Below the pieces are notes generated by a model. It was not told the origin of the DNA and did no database searches. It saw only the letters and a list, made by a program, of their open reading frames with translations. The position numbers were made by a program, and so were the translations under genes. A stretch of DNA of 64,000 nt, from NCBI GenBank assembly GCA_036971715.1, contig JAVHJL010000002.1, positions 1,644,501 through 1,708,500 on the forward strand, in the 5' to 3' direction. This document shows, piece by piece, positions 25,072-38,000 of this stretch. Origin of the DNA: Arthrobotrys musiformis. Its lineage: Eukaryota > Ascomycota > Orbiliomycetes > Orbiliales > Orbiliaceae. Within the stretch, counting starts at the first letter, position 1. Every line of letters starts with the position of its first letter.

Positions 25072-27611
25072 GTTTGATATCTCCTTGTTGAGTGCATTGG
25101 GAATTTCGCTCGAGTAGACTATCTGCAACGCGACGTCGCACAGCAGATAAACTAGGCGAGGACTGCTAGTGCTTGAAGATCGAAACCGGTTCCCCGGAGA
25201 CTACCGACGGCTGAGAATTTTACTCCTTGAATTTTTTTTGTTCAATGCAGCGGATGTCACCCTAAAAGGCCTCAAGGATCGCATCAATCGTATCTCGTTC
25301 AGACTTGTTTGTTCTTTTTCGAACTATTTCGTGATTTCAGACATCGTTGGTGAAATCACGGTGAACGAGCTCTCCCCCACCACCATTACCCTTGAGCGCC
25401 AACTAAAAAAAGATCGAAAGTGTCAAGGTGCGGTTTAATTTCATTGCGGGCCGGCGCCCGCTATTTTCTTGGCCATGTGAGTGATCATCAATAATTTGTG
25501 ATCGGAGAAATTCACTATCATGGGTGCGGAGAACCCTAGAGAGAGGGATTCATCAGCCTGGGGGCAAAGTCAAATCGCCCAATCAATTAATCTTCATTGA
25601 AGGGCCTAGATGGGAATCCAATTTTGGTGGTTTCCGTAACCCCTGATTTTTTACTTTCTTGGGGATGAAGAGCCGGAAGCTCTAGGAATAGAACCCTTGC
25701 TGTATTCATGCGGATTTAAAGGAAAAGGGAAAAACTTTTTCTTTTCCATTTTGTGCAGAGCAGGTACCATGCTGATTATTTTCGTCGTCGGTCGTTAGGA
25801 ATCGTTTTAGCCTGGACCCTGTCCACGATAGGAATCTAAGCGGCTCCTTGGTGTTTCGTGAAGCTGTGTGGGCTGAAATCGGTTGCAACGCTGCACAACT
25901 GCGTGTATTGCAGGAATGTGGGAAGAACGGCTGCCAGTGGTTAGTTGAAAATCGTGGAGAACTCGTTTAAGGGAACTAGCAGAACTTTTTTGCCCGCATC
26001 GTGCATTTGCTTTAGCTAATTGCCTATGCAATACATCGGGGTTTTTTGACAGGTACAGAGGAGGTACCGTGTACGGTGGGCTCCATCGTGCATCGACGCG
26101 GCGCTGTCTTCTCATTAGTGGGCTTTTTATAAATTAAGATTAACTTCTTTTGTTCTTTGGTGACAGGGGTAGGTTAAGCTCATGGTTAGCGCCGTGGCAG
26201 TCCGGCGAAGAAGGCGAGTGCTTGCTCGTATGATTTGACAGGATCGAAGACCGAGGGCCGCACGCCGCATCTGGATGGCCAATGCCACCTCACAAGGGGC
26301 GAGAAGATCGGTCACGTCATGAACTGCTGGATGTTGAAAAAATGTTGTTAGACGCATGAACTTCGCATTTGGACCCAAAACCCGAGGCAGTCGACAGGGT
26401 TGGCTGCTGCAAGAATCGACGCTGACTGCACCGATCCTCGCCTCGACGACTTGTAGATGCTTCACTGGCCGGGGAACTTGTACAGCTTGTTATGGTTACA
26501 CCCAACTAACCAATGTGCATGATCTCTCCAATGCCTTGGTTATCGGCATTTCCCCTTGGAATTTCGAAATTGACATTGATCACTTTCGGTTATACTGCCA
26601 AAAGCTTAAGATTGACGTCTTTCGTGCGCAGACACGTACTTCCGAGAGGGCCTAATTTTGCTCCATTCGTAAGGTAAAATTAAGCCAACGTAAACGAAAA
26701 CCCGGTCAACAACAATTGTGGCTCTCACTCATGTTTCCCTCTCTGGGTTCATTCCCAGGTCAAAATTAGATATTAGCTGTTATAGATTGTCAAAGTTGGT
26801 AAACAATGTAGCGCCGTCGAACGCCAACCGCTGTAAGTTGAGCTTGTTCAGAGTCAAGGTCGTATGATTTGGCTCTTTCGCTAGACTCGATCGATCGCGA
26901 TCTCATCAAATTCTTTTTTTTCTGGGTTGTTGTTGTTCCTAATTCGCAGTGTCTGCGAATAGGGAGCGCTCGTCACTATACATAGGCCTCCATTCACAGC
27001 GCCTATTATTTTGGGTACCAGCCCAGTCCAGTCCGGTCCAGTGCTGTCCAGCGCGAAGGGAAAAAAAAGAAGCCTGGGTTTCGTTTCATCGCTTAAGCGT
27101 CTGGACTAACCCAAATACGCCAAAGGGGGATCCTTTGGGACCCAACCCTGGGGCCCCCAGCACACTGAGGAAGCCACCTCCCAGCTTGTCAGAGCGCATG
27201 GAAATAGCAAAGAAACCCATTTTGGGGACGAGAGTGATATTTTCTTTTCCCTTCGATGAGCCCACTCACAAATCCCAAACGCTCATTCGTTATGCACGAT
27301 TTAGACATGTCGCAGATAGTACTGTGTACCTTTGCACTGGCGGCCTTCGAGCTATTCTCGCTGTTAGCTCATGGACGCAATGCAACCTTGTTACTGAGGG
27401 CGTATTTTCGGAGCAACTTTACAGGGACACGATGTCAGTCAGTCAGTATTATTACAGAGTACTAGTGCTATAGTAGCCTTCCGGGGTGGGTATATTGCTT
27501 TTGGCTCAACTTACCGCAATAGCGAGTCCCGATTGCTAACCTTACGGTGCTACCCACGTACTACCCACGGTCCACCAAATCTACAGCCAGGAGGTGACCA
27601 CCATCTCGAAA

Positions 27612-27620
27612 TATATAAAG
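27612..27620 (+). promoter_or_regulatory. TATA box of the TVTK repeat-protein gene
   Basis: TATATAAAG lies 223 bases upstream of the ATG and is followed by a long pyrimidine-rich leader. Confidence 0.55.
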
Positions 27621-27834
27621 GATTGTCTCTTGCTCCATGGATAATCTCTTCTACTCACCAGCATTCGCTTCTTCTTCATCTTTTCTGCATACAGCAGTTG
27701 ACAAAGGCCTTTCTTTCTCAGTCATTCACTAGTTTATCTCATCGTCTTAATCAATCGTCTTTCGCTGACAACCAACTCTTCTTAACGTTTTTCAATTCCA
27801 TTTCTTTCGCTACCGAATCAAATAATATTTCAAG

Positions 27835-29396
27835 ATGAAGTTCAACGCTATCTATTTGGCCGCAGTTCTCTCTGCTGCGCAGGCCGTCTACGCCGCTCCT
27901 AAAGCCGATTACGGATATGGAAACGATTACTGCCAGCCTACCACAGTAACAAAGAGTAAGTCATTCAATTGCGCAATATAGAACATGGGTTTTAGAATAT
28001 GCCATTCTAACGAAATCGATTGTCTATAGCTTCCGTTAGCACAAAGACTCTCCCAGCTTCCACTGTCACCAGTGTTAGCACAAAGACTCTTCCAGCTTCG
28101 ACCGTTACCAGTGTCAAGACTGTTACAGTTGGCCCATCTACTGTTACCAGCACCACTACTTGCACTAGCACAGTCACCAAGACCGCACCAGCTGTCACTA
28201 ACACTGTCACCAGCACTGTTACAAAGGCGGGTGAGAAGGTCACAGTTACTTATACTCAGCCAGCTGTCACCAACTATGTCACCAAGACTCAGACCATTGC
28301 TGGTCAGCCAGTCACTGTTACTCAACAGGCCGTGACCGTCACAAAGACCACCAACATTGGTTATGCTACAACCATCACCAGCACCAAGACCCAGCCAGCT
28401 GTTACCAACTATGTCACTAAGACTCAGACCATCGCTGGTCAGCCAGTCACTGTTACTCAACAGGCTGCCACTGTCACTGTCACCAAGACCACCAACATCG
28501 GTTACGCTACTACTGTTACTGCTACCACCACCAAGACTGCTCCAGCTGTCACCAACTATGTCACCAAGACTCAGACCATCGCTGGCCAGCCGGTCACTGT
28601 TACTCAACAGGCTGTTACCGTCACCAAGACTGTCCAGGGATACTCCACCGTCACCTCCACCGTCACTAAGCCAGCTGTCACCATCACCAAGACTGTCCAG
28701 GGATACTCCACCGTCACCGCCACCGTGACCAAGACTGTTCAAGGATATGCCACTGTCACTTCGACTGTCACTAAGACCGCCACCATCGCCGGCCAGCCAG
28801 TCACCGTTACTAAGCAGGCTGTTACTATCACCAAGACTGTCCAAGGATATGCCACTGTCACCAGCACCATCACCAAGACTTCCACTGTCACCAAGAACGC
28901 TGGATACGCTACCACCATCACCAAGACCATCGCTGGCCAGCCAGTCACCGTTACTAAGCAGGCCGTCACCGTCACCAAGACCGTTCAAGGATACGGAGCC
29001 ACTGTCACTTCCACTGTCACTAAGACCGTCACCAAGAACGCCGGTTATGCCACCACCGTCACCAAGACTGTCCACGGCGCCACTGTCACTAAGACTGCCA
29101 CTGTTACCAAGCACGCCGGCTATGCCACCACTGTCACCAAGACTGTTCACGGTGCTACCGTTACCAAGACTGCCACCATCACCAAGACTGTCAACGGTGG
29201 TTACCAAGTCACTATCACCAAGACTACCACCAAGACTGTTCAGGGCGGTTATCCAGTCACTGTCACTAAGACTACCACCAAGGACTGCCAGGCTGCCACC
29301 ATCACCAAGTACTCCACCAAGACCATTACTGTTACCAAGGCTGCTCAGCCAACTCCTTATAACAGCGGTAACAACGGTGGATACTACAAGAACTAA
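27835..29396 (+). CDS. Secreted Thr/Val/Lys repeat protein (TVTK repeats)
   Basis: I recognise no family. There are two exons, 27835-27955 and 28030-29396, 495 residues. A signal peptide (MKFNAIYLAAVLSAAQAVYA) is followed by a short Tyr/Gly linker with a Cys. Nearly the whole mature chain is alternating Thr/Val/Lys of the form TVTKT. Longer units recur: IAGQPVTVT(Q/K)QA five times, NYVTKTQ three times, TKTVQGY several times, and NAGYATT/HAGYATT. The end is NSGNNGGYYKN, with no GPI signal. Cysteines are very few. Alternating beta-branched and charged residues suggest a regular beta fold or amyloid-like fibre, and dense Thr suggests O-glycosylation. Codon use is strongly biased to C-ending codons (ACC, GTC, ACT, AAG), as in highly expressed genes. 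A wall or adhesive coat protein is a reasonable guess. Confidence 0.8.
28290..28980 (+). repeat. Internal degenerate coding repeats (IAGQPVTVT units)
   Basis: Five copies of a unit of about 40 bases encoding IAGQPVTVT(Q/K)QA, spaced about 135-210 bases apart, alternate with TVTKT-rich spacers. The DNA copies are imperfect at third positions, which suggests older duplication kept by selection on protein. Confidence 0.75.
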
Positions 29397-32300
29397 GAGG
29401 GCTTACGCCTTCTAAAACGGAGTTTATTGACTTCAAATAATTTTCATGAACGCGAATGACCACTAATAAAGATCACATCGCATGTTCGGGTTTAGTCCTT
29501 TTTTTCGTTTCTCATTTTAAAGTTCGGCATAGCATTTGCGTTTGGATATCTTTCTAGTTCTATGAGCATTTACATTGATTGGCATTCTTTTTTTCAAAAT
29601 ATTATACACACAGCCCATTGCGTTGACCACCCTCCTGTAATGATATTAACACCACCCTACTTTAACAGTCTGGTCTGTTTACGAAAATGTAGTTAGCAGA
29701 TGGGATAGTACAAATTTAGACAATGGGAATACTCGGTTGGTTGCCTTGATTGGTTTCACCAGCTTAAGAGTTTATTGACATTAAAAATTACCTTCGCCTC
29801 CAACTTTTCGTAATATTGTAGAGCTATAATAATAAGTGTGTTGTATATGTTGCAAACCCTTTTTTGGTTTGCAACTCCTGACCAAAAGGGGGTAGTTACC
29901 TTTTCGGTTGACGCCTCGGATAGACGATCTTTTCCACCTGGAGTTTGAACCAGCGCGACGTCAAGTGTCCTTTACGTCTCAGATTCCCAGGTATTCTGTC
30001 GACAAAATTCACCCCACGTTTGTAGGGGAAGATATTTTCTACCGAAAACGTACGGGAATGTCACGGCTGCGTATTCTCATTCGACTTCTTTTTCCACTCG
30101 GATCTCGGCTCCCGGGTCAAAGGTATTGGGTACATGTTGGTTATTATAAGGAGTCTTAGCTTTGACACAAGCATCAACCATGCATGCAGGCTTACTAGCG
30201 TCCCCCAAAGCAAAGGTTCCGACAGGTCAGGCTTGCGCTCGAACACCCGTTGATTCGTGGAAAACACTGGATGCTACGCTAGACGGAATGTCCAACTTGA
30301 CGTTTTATCATATTTCTCAGAACAACTATACGTTTTGATATAATATAATATCGACTTTTTTGCCATTTTAATTATAATTAATTTACCAGGGCAATATATA
30401 TTTTGTTATCTCGCTAAACTCCAACAAACAGTAACCCCCCGGATGTCGTAATTGCAACCGATTAGAACGTTATCGCATTACATTCCCAACTTGGCATGAA
30501 ACTCGAAAAGAAACAAACTTCCTCAGAGGCCTAGAAGTTTGCCATCTAAGCCTTCTTTGCCCTCTTCAGCTCTGCCGTGTCGTGTTTTATATTACGGTTA
30601 TGCTTTTTTAGACAAAAAACCGTGTCTTTTTTTTTGGTTGCTCTCTCATGCATTAAATTGGAAATTATTATATCGATATGGAATACGTGTATAATATTAT
30701 GCCGCCGCGGTGAAATTGGATGTTGGAGGTGAGCTGACGTACTGTCAGTTGGGCTATGGGTGAATCCTTGAAGTCTTATTCAAGATTACCACGTACGTCC
30801 GTCTGTACATGTATATCGTATTCCGTATGCGTGAGCGTGGGGTTTGATAAATTATGACAATTTTCCAACGTTGTACAAACGTTGAGTACAGTGCCGCATA
30901 TGCGCATTTTGGAATATTCGGTAGAGGTCAGGTGTTGCTTGATGCGGCCCCCCATGTCGACCCCTCTCTCGTGACGAGGTTTTGTCAACCGAACAAAACA
31001 TCCTACACAATGCGAAAACCATGCCCGGGCCCCGGGGGAGAATCCTGTGAATAGTCAGTCCAGGTATCAGTTGCATATGCATGTTTCGAAACCCGAATTT
31101 ATCGGCCTATTTTTTTGCATTATGCTTCTACCTTTAATCTATTTTATTTCGTGGGGGGGTAGGAGGAAGATGTTTGATAGTGAATCGAAACCCCGGGGCG
31201 GAATATTCTCAACACCTTTTGGGGGCGGAGCTGGTGCATGATATATAACAGCTTTTTTTCCTATATATAAACCAACACAGAAGAAGGGCTGGGCATGATA
31301 CGAGCTCGAGACAAGATACGAATCGACGTCATATGAACGTTTTGGTATTAGAGGAGAAAGAAGAAGAAGCGGTCGGGGCATTTGCTGCTTCGTTCCGTGC
31401 TGCAGGTAGATTTCACGGGCTGTGTAATTTACGTGCATGATGTCAGGCGTTGTATGTTTCATTCGAGACTTCACGGAAACATTGCTGTGGGGCATTTTGG
31501 CAGCCGTTTGGTGGTGCTCCGTGGCACAGCTGCGTCGGTCGGGTATTCGATACCTTAGCGCGCACGGTATACGACCGTAGGCGCACCAGCCGCCAACGTT
31601 GACGTGGTACTAAATACCGTCAGAATTAGCATGTTAAAACCCCGAGACAAATTAGAATACGATAGAATACTTCTAGAAATCAATGACATCAGTCGTTTTG
31701 TATAGAGGCTCAATTAATTGGTGACCAAGACATAGTAGCTTAATCTTATATTCTTATTCTGACGTCCGCAACCAAAATAACACACATAGAAGTATCGATA
31801 CATATCCTCCGCTAGTACATTAGTGCTGCTAGCTCAAAGCTATTAATGGCCTAGAGGGCAGGCACTATAAATCATATTTGAAGGGTGGACAAGTTGCTCT
31901 ATGGATAATCTAGATGATAATTTCTAGATCTATATCCCAGGGGCTGCTCGCGATCATCGTCCCAGTAGGTTCTAGAGTATATAAAAACTTCATCCCTTCA
32001 CATACACAATCGATTCATCTAAATCCATACAAATAGTAGAAAGCCTAGGCGCTATAATAAACCTGCTGCGCATCTCGCCGATTCGATCTTTCCAATTAAT
32101 CTAATTCCTCGTCCATGCGCAGTCTAGGTTGTAATCCCTTAAACCCATCGGTTAAGATAATCTGCATCATATAGAAAAGAAGTCCTAGCCCTAGGCTCTG
32201 GGTATTCTACTTGGCTATCGTAGGATCCTATAGCCCTAAGAAATTTATACATTTCCAGGCCGGTCATTCGCCCGCTGCTCACTACTGATTGCATACGCCC

Positions 32301-34009
32301 TTCTCCCCACCGGTAATTGGAGATGCAAATGCTGCAAATGCATACGCCATGCACATGTAGTGTGACCCTAAGCCAAAGTTCCTCATTATATGGTTGTATA
32401 CAGGAAATGAGGTACCGGCTGATCTCCTGTTTAAGATTCGAGAACTTTGCTATTCGATCTAGTTTTCGTACACCTAGCTAGGCGTTACAAAAAGATACCT
32501 ATTCAATCCTGGGTGCGAAGCCAATACAATCAGATATTACCTTGTGACATCTGTGAACGAGACCAATCCAATCGAAATAAAATCCAGACCAGGTGTGCGT
32601 ACTCTCATATTCGCCCTCGTGATTTATACTTTGGGGTTACTTAGGCTTATCCTTGGGATCTTAAGAAACTGGTTTCAATTTAGCCATAGACGGGACGATA
32701 TCCCGTCCGGATGAATATTAGATATTAAAGTATTTGATGAAATGGTATGATACGATGTTTCTGCGTATACCTTGACTGGAATGAAGCACTTCAATACAGC
32801 CTCTTGGGAATCCGGCTGAGAACAAGTATTTATACATCTCAGGCAAGCTTAAGGGAAAGACAAGTCAAAAGTTCTCCAAGGGATCTAGGAATCAAACTTC
32901 ACGATTGAGGAGTCGGAACTTGTGTACTAGTATTATATATATATACAAAGGTTCAAGACTTTGGGACAAGGACCTGGGAACGAGACCAACAAGGACCTAT
33001 ATTGTGGTCGATATAGAGATTTATGCTCGCTATATATATATATCTGGGCCCTGTGAAGAATATATCTATCCTCGGGGTGACCCCAAGAAATGACATCATG
33101 GATTCCCGAATATATGTGACCATATCTATCCTTTCTGCCGGCATAAACTTATAAAAGGGACTTGTGCTTCAGGGGACTAGAAATAAGAAAGGGGCCTAGA
33201 GATAAGAGAGTCGTTTTATATACAAATTAAATGCCCACGCGCCATGCCCGGGAATCGCTATATACTTTCGGAGAAAACATCAAAATGCGCCTGGATTCAA
33301 AGCTAATTGGAGCGAGGGGTATGCTCAGGTAATTGCATATTTTTGAGGAGCGCTCATGCTGTCTCGTTAAAACCGCCTCGTGCAACTTATAACGATAAGT
33401 CGACTACAGCTATAACCGTACCGTGCCCCAGAAATCGACTTCGCCCTCTCGATTCGGCAAAATACTAAAAGTTATGAAGATAGGATAAGGATTTATCAAA
33501 CACCTAAAAAAATCCTATTACAAAATTGGCGTCTATGTGGGGCACAGCTAGTCTCGAGGCCAGGGACACAGCCAAATTTGTGTGGGGTCGTCAATAAATA
33601 GGGCCAATATATTTTTTATACAACCTTCGAAATACTTTGTATATACTTCTATGTGGGATTTAAATCAACTTAATTAAGTCCTTACATAAGTACATATGCA
33701 TTGTTTGATTTTTCGAATATCAAATGCGTATGACGACTCGCCTTACGATAAAACATTCAACCCCGCACTGATAGCAAATCGTCTCACTTTCGTAAACTTC
33801 AGAGCATCTCAAATGGAATATAACCGCGCTTTTGTATTTGAACTGTGCCAGTCATCGATAATATAGCATCAAGAATCTGCATCTCACTTCTCGAATTTAC
33901 TGTTACCGTGAGTCGGCCACTCTAACAGTGCTACTATCTTCTGTTCCGTTTATAACCTCTTATTTTCTAGATTTCCATATTTCCAAGGTTCGACGAACTC
34001 GAAGCGAAA
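29397..34009. other. 4.6-kb gene-poor region
   Basis: This is AT-rich, with scattered short frames that have no domain or splice support. A TATA-like TATATATAA near 31262 has no coding frame behind it. I see no tRNA, CRISPR-like array or intact mobile element. Confidence 0.45.
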
Positions 34010-35089
34010 ATGGGCACTACTCACAGTGTTTATATGGCCAACGACAGTAGGCAGGATATATACCTGATGGTGTCTCTCAACCCCGACTGGGCTATCGTCG
34101 ATGTGATTGCCGATGTCATCTTGCTTTTTAACGGCGTCGAAGAGATAAAAGCAGCATGCACTACGCTAGACCTACCCGCCGCTCTAAAAACCTTGAAAGA
34201 TCTTTATGATTTTCTCAAAATTGCATCGATGGTTGTCGGTGGCATGTTTGCAACTGGCAGCCGCCAGGCGGATGCTCTACTTTCGTTTATAGAGGCATTC
34301 AAGAAAACAAGCCACAAACTCGAATACAACGAATCTGTCGAAATTCACAGTGACAATTTTTTGAACTATCTAAACGCGGATGGAATTGCAGCTTTGGCTG
34401 GAGCTGAAACCGTATCTGTTATTGCTATGAGCGGAGATTCGAAGCAGTTGGCGTTCTGGAACACTAACTCCGATGCATCCTGGATTGCAACCGACGTCAG
34501 GCGTATTGTGCGGTCAAAATACGGAACGATTTGGACTCAGAATCCTAGCGCCGGCGAGATAATTTGGCCGAATGTTTCTAGGCCGTTTCCTTGGGGCGAT
34601 AAATCTGATAGAATCACTGCTGGCAACGCATATATCGTCAGCATCAAGGATACCAACAAAGTCTTGATGCCCGTAGGCCCAAGGGTTCTCGTTGAACCCT
34701 TTGATCCAAAATATCAGGAGCAGTACTGGAAGTGTACCAGCGACACTGATAGCAATGTTGGATTGCTTAATTCTGGGACTCATTCTTTTATGGGCAAAAA
34801 AGACATTGATGGTGGCTGGTACATGGCGTGCGTTGCATCAAAGCAGAGGGGTTGGGAGTGTTTAACGCTATTGCCACAAACAAAGGAGGTGTATGTTGAG
34901 AATCCGACACGAGCTCGCGGGGATATCATTGATGATAGCTTTCACTACACAGTTTTGCTTGGATATAAGCTCTGTGTCAAAATGGACGATCGCACTTGTC
35001 CTACGGTTCTTCGACTATCCAGCTTCTACGGCGATCGTATGGAGGTGGTTGACGAAAGCGATACATTGATTCAACTGCGTGCTGTCTAA
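34010..35089 (+). CDS. Intronless orphan protein (359 aa)
   Basis: I do not recognise a family. It is one uninterrupted frame of 359 residues in a gene desert, whereas most other genes here have introns. The N-terminal half (residues 1-170) begins MGTTHSVYMANDSRQDIYLMV, has an amphipathic helical stretch at 30-85 with a Gly-rich turn (VVGGMFATGSRQ), and ends with the ordered block VSVIAMSGDSKQLAFWNTNSDASWIAT. The C-terminal half (205-359) looks beta-rich, with aromatic motifs such as YWKCTSD, GGWYMAC and RGWECL, which would suit a lectin-like or trefoil-like fold. There is no signal peptide and no transmembrane span. The start has AAA ATG G context. A carbohydrate-binding or membrane-interacting cytosolic protein is only a guess. 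Lack of introns and isolation are compatible with retroposition or transfer. Confidence 0.75.
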   Translation: MGTTHSVYMANDSRQDIYLMVSLNPDWAIVDVIADVILLFNGVEEIKAACTTLDLPAALKTLKDLYDFLKIASMVVGGMFATGSRQADALLSFIEAFKKTSHKLEYNESVEIHSDNFLNYLNADGIAALAGAETVSVIAMSGDSKQLAFWNTNSDASWIATDVRRIVRSKYGTIWTQNPSAGEIIWPNVSRPFPWGDKSDRITAGNAYIVSIKDTNKVLMPVGPRVLVEPFDPKYQEQYWKCTSDTDSNVGLLNSGTHSFMGKKDIDGGWYMACVASKQRGWECLTLLPQTKEVYVENPTRARGDIIDDSFHYTVLLGYKLCVKMDDRTCPTVLRLSSFYGDRMEVVDESDTLIQLRAV

Positions 35090-38000
35090 ACCGCAGGTTC
35101 TATATTTTCGGATCTGTACTCATGTATTTTGGCACAATAATGGTTAACAAAATTTCGATTTTCTTCTTCTAATACTATCTCGTAACATCTAATCGTATCT
35201 CAATGTTCATTTATAATAGTTATTAATCTCGGCTTTAAGTACTTTTGCTGGTATAAGTATTGATATTATCTTTTCAATTGATACTACAGCATTAGCAGTT
35301 CAAGGTTTGACAGTACGATGTGCTCCAAATTTGCAAAGATTCAAAGTAACATCCAATCATCTCGGACTATGTAACGAAGCAAGTTCAGCAGAAGGAACTC
35401 CAGGCAGAAATATAGGCGGCTGGTGGAGTCCTCAGCTGAGAATGACCATAGGAGAAATCCAGGCGATACCTGGTTAGAAGAAAAACCACAAAACGCAACA
35501 CAACCCACGAACCCAGAATAGAGAAGCACCCAGTATAGACCCTAAGACTCGTAAGACAACATTAATCTTGTAAAGTCGGTAAAAAGACTTTGCACTTTGT
35601 TTTTGTTATAGTGGAGAGTGCGGTTATAATTATAATAAAGGGGGGTAGGGAAATAGCATTACCCTTACTATTTTCCAACAACAGAAACCGTAGTCGGGCG
35701 CGAAATGATAATACTAACGGATATGTCTGGTCTCGGATATGTCATTTTATGTATCAGGATGCCTTAGGGGTGGTGTTTCCGGCTCATTTAGATTACCCTC
35801 CACCGTGTCAGGTTGTATTTTGGTGTCGATTTTTATAGTCAAATTAATTACAATGTTGTTAAAGTTAATTAAACATAATTGTGGCTTTAGCTTCGTTGGT
35901 ACGCGAAGATGCGTTGGGTCAGGTGTCAATCTATAGTATCACAATTATATTGCAAGATGTTGGACCACAAAGAGTTCAGCTGACCGCATTTAGAAGTTGA
36001 TGAACCAAACCTGGGGTCCAAGCTTGCTACATTGTGGAGGCATACAGACGGTTCAAAGCCTGATGAGGGGTTTCCCGAGCCTGCGGGCTTTCGGGCTTGC
36101 ACAGGCGAGATTTAAGTTAACGTTCAGACCTATATCTTCTTCATGAATTTGAAGCCATTCAAATTCGTGGCTTACAAGGTCTGACGTCGGCGTGCTGACT
36201 TAGCTTGGAATCCAAGGTAATTAGACCGATAGACGACAGTTGTGATTACAGATAGTGGTCATGCAATAACAATAAGGCTATCATACTGCTCCGCCTCCTT
36301 CTATCGTGGATTGCGGCAGAGTTGAGTCCACCCGAAAATTGGATAGATGTTGCGAGTAACCAGGTTTATCGATATATCGGGTATCGATATTCTTCAAACG
36401 TTTTGTCAACATTTCCCCCAAATATAAAAATGCAAAAGTACACTTTTTGTTGATATCAACAACAACGATAATAATCTTACAAAATTTAAAGAAAAGCCGG
36501 AGAACCTTGTGCTATATTTTGTCCCACTATGCTCTATTTCCGTAGTTCGATGCTGACTGCTGAAAAGCTATTTATTTCTCGTGGTGCATCGACGGGGCGG
36601 GGAACCAGCAACACAAGTCAAACGGTGCATGTTTGGTTGTCAGAACATGGGCATAAGACGAGCAGGATATTGTTTTTAGGAACTGCGAGGAAGTACTCCG
36701 TGGCTAAGTACCTAAATTACCCAGATACTCCAGTGTTTTTCGTATTTCCGTAAATCGTGCATACTCTTCGCTCTTTCATGTGCCTTCACACTGCATATGC
36801 ACGATATCGGGTGTAGGAATAGGTGTATACCTCGAGAATGAACCGGTCGACGGCGGAAACCTAAAGAATCCTCAAAGGTGTTTTGAAACTTCTCAACCGA
36901 GTCCTAGTTTTTGCGGCTCTTGTTCAACTGCCTGATGAAGCAATTGATCTGAATGTCTGCCTCGCCAGGATCAAGCTGGGACGTCCCGCGGCGATATTAC
37001 CTTTCGTCCCGGTTGGCGTGATATATTATCAAAATCTTCCTTGCGAATAACCACGAACATGTAACTTAGCTCCGCAGAAACCTTAAAAAACCTCGTGATC
37101 CCTGCAAGCTAGGTACCGACGACACAAAAGAACTCGCACAGAATTTGGCTTGGCAGGTCTAGCCACCCGTTGGTATGGAATATGGAAGCACAAGCATTGC
37201 CTGGACTTTTCAAGGCGGCTGGGATATACCACCCGCCAAAATTTATGTGTAAAATTATTGAGTACGTTGCATTCTGTGAACAGAAGTGCAGAGGAGCTAG
37301 CCTTTTGGATCAATTGGATATTTTGAAAAAAATCTACGAGAGGCCGTAGTCCGGAATATATAAGCTCGTGACGAGATTTTATAAGCTCATGAATTAAGTC
37401 GACGCTAGTGTGATTGTTTAGCCAAAAAGCTCGAAAGTAAAGAATAACATCGGCAGTTGATACCATGCTGCTTGTATATGCTTCATTCTAGCCGACATCG
37501 CGAAAAAGCTGGCTGGTTTTGCCGAAGAAGGTTGCCATCGGCAGGTATAGCCATTCACATGCTTGTGATGCTCAGCAGCTGGAAAAAACCACTCCCTCTA
37601 CCCCACACATACAATATCGATATGCATCGATAATCTTGAATTCTTTCGATTCGCTAATTGTTATCTGCGTCGATCATACTGGAGCAACCAGGGCCTGGTC
37701 GTACACGTTGTATATATTGAAATCCAAGAAGGAAAGGAGCGACGGGTGCAAGCAGAGCCGGGACAGCGCCATCTGTAGCCATTGGCCGGGTTTGATGGGC
37801 AAAACAGGGCTGGCCAATGCAGGAACCAAGAGGACAAGTCGAAACAAGGAGGTCCAGCCATGGCAGGGGTAGACTTGCGAATCCGGGCGCAGGCGGGTCG
37901 AAAATAGACAACACACTCCTCATCCTATTCTTCTCCTCGTCCTTTGAATCTCAAGGCCGAGTATCGCTAGATGGCACCTTTCGAGGGAAGAGTTGCCTGA

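Larger units (their letters stand above)
22029..27834. other. 5.8-kb gene-poor region
   Basis: I found no gene I can support. The longest frames (for example 26949-27473 plus, 23162-23431 minus, 26127-26465 minus) lack domains, splice partners and a reliable start. A TATA-like TATAAAA lies near 22813, with no coding frame behind it. The first part is the PDAP1 3' UTR and the last 250 bases are the promoter and leader of the repeat-protein gene. Confidence 0.45.

Noticed and set aside
26949..27473. A 174-codon plus-strand frame upstream of the repeat gene
   Set aside because: No domain, mixed composition and no splice partner. It overlaps the likely promoter region.
27927..29207. A 426-codon minus-strand open frame opposite the TVTK repeat gene (Ser/Gly/Asp-rich)
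   Set aside because: It is a mirror of the repetitive plus-strand codons (ACC, GTC, AAG). The plus strand has the signal peptide, intron and promoter, so this is a shadow.
37083..37466. A 127-codon minus-strand frame
   Set aside because: No recognisable domain, no promoter and no partner exon. A chance frame is likely, though not excluded.
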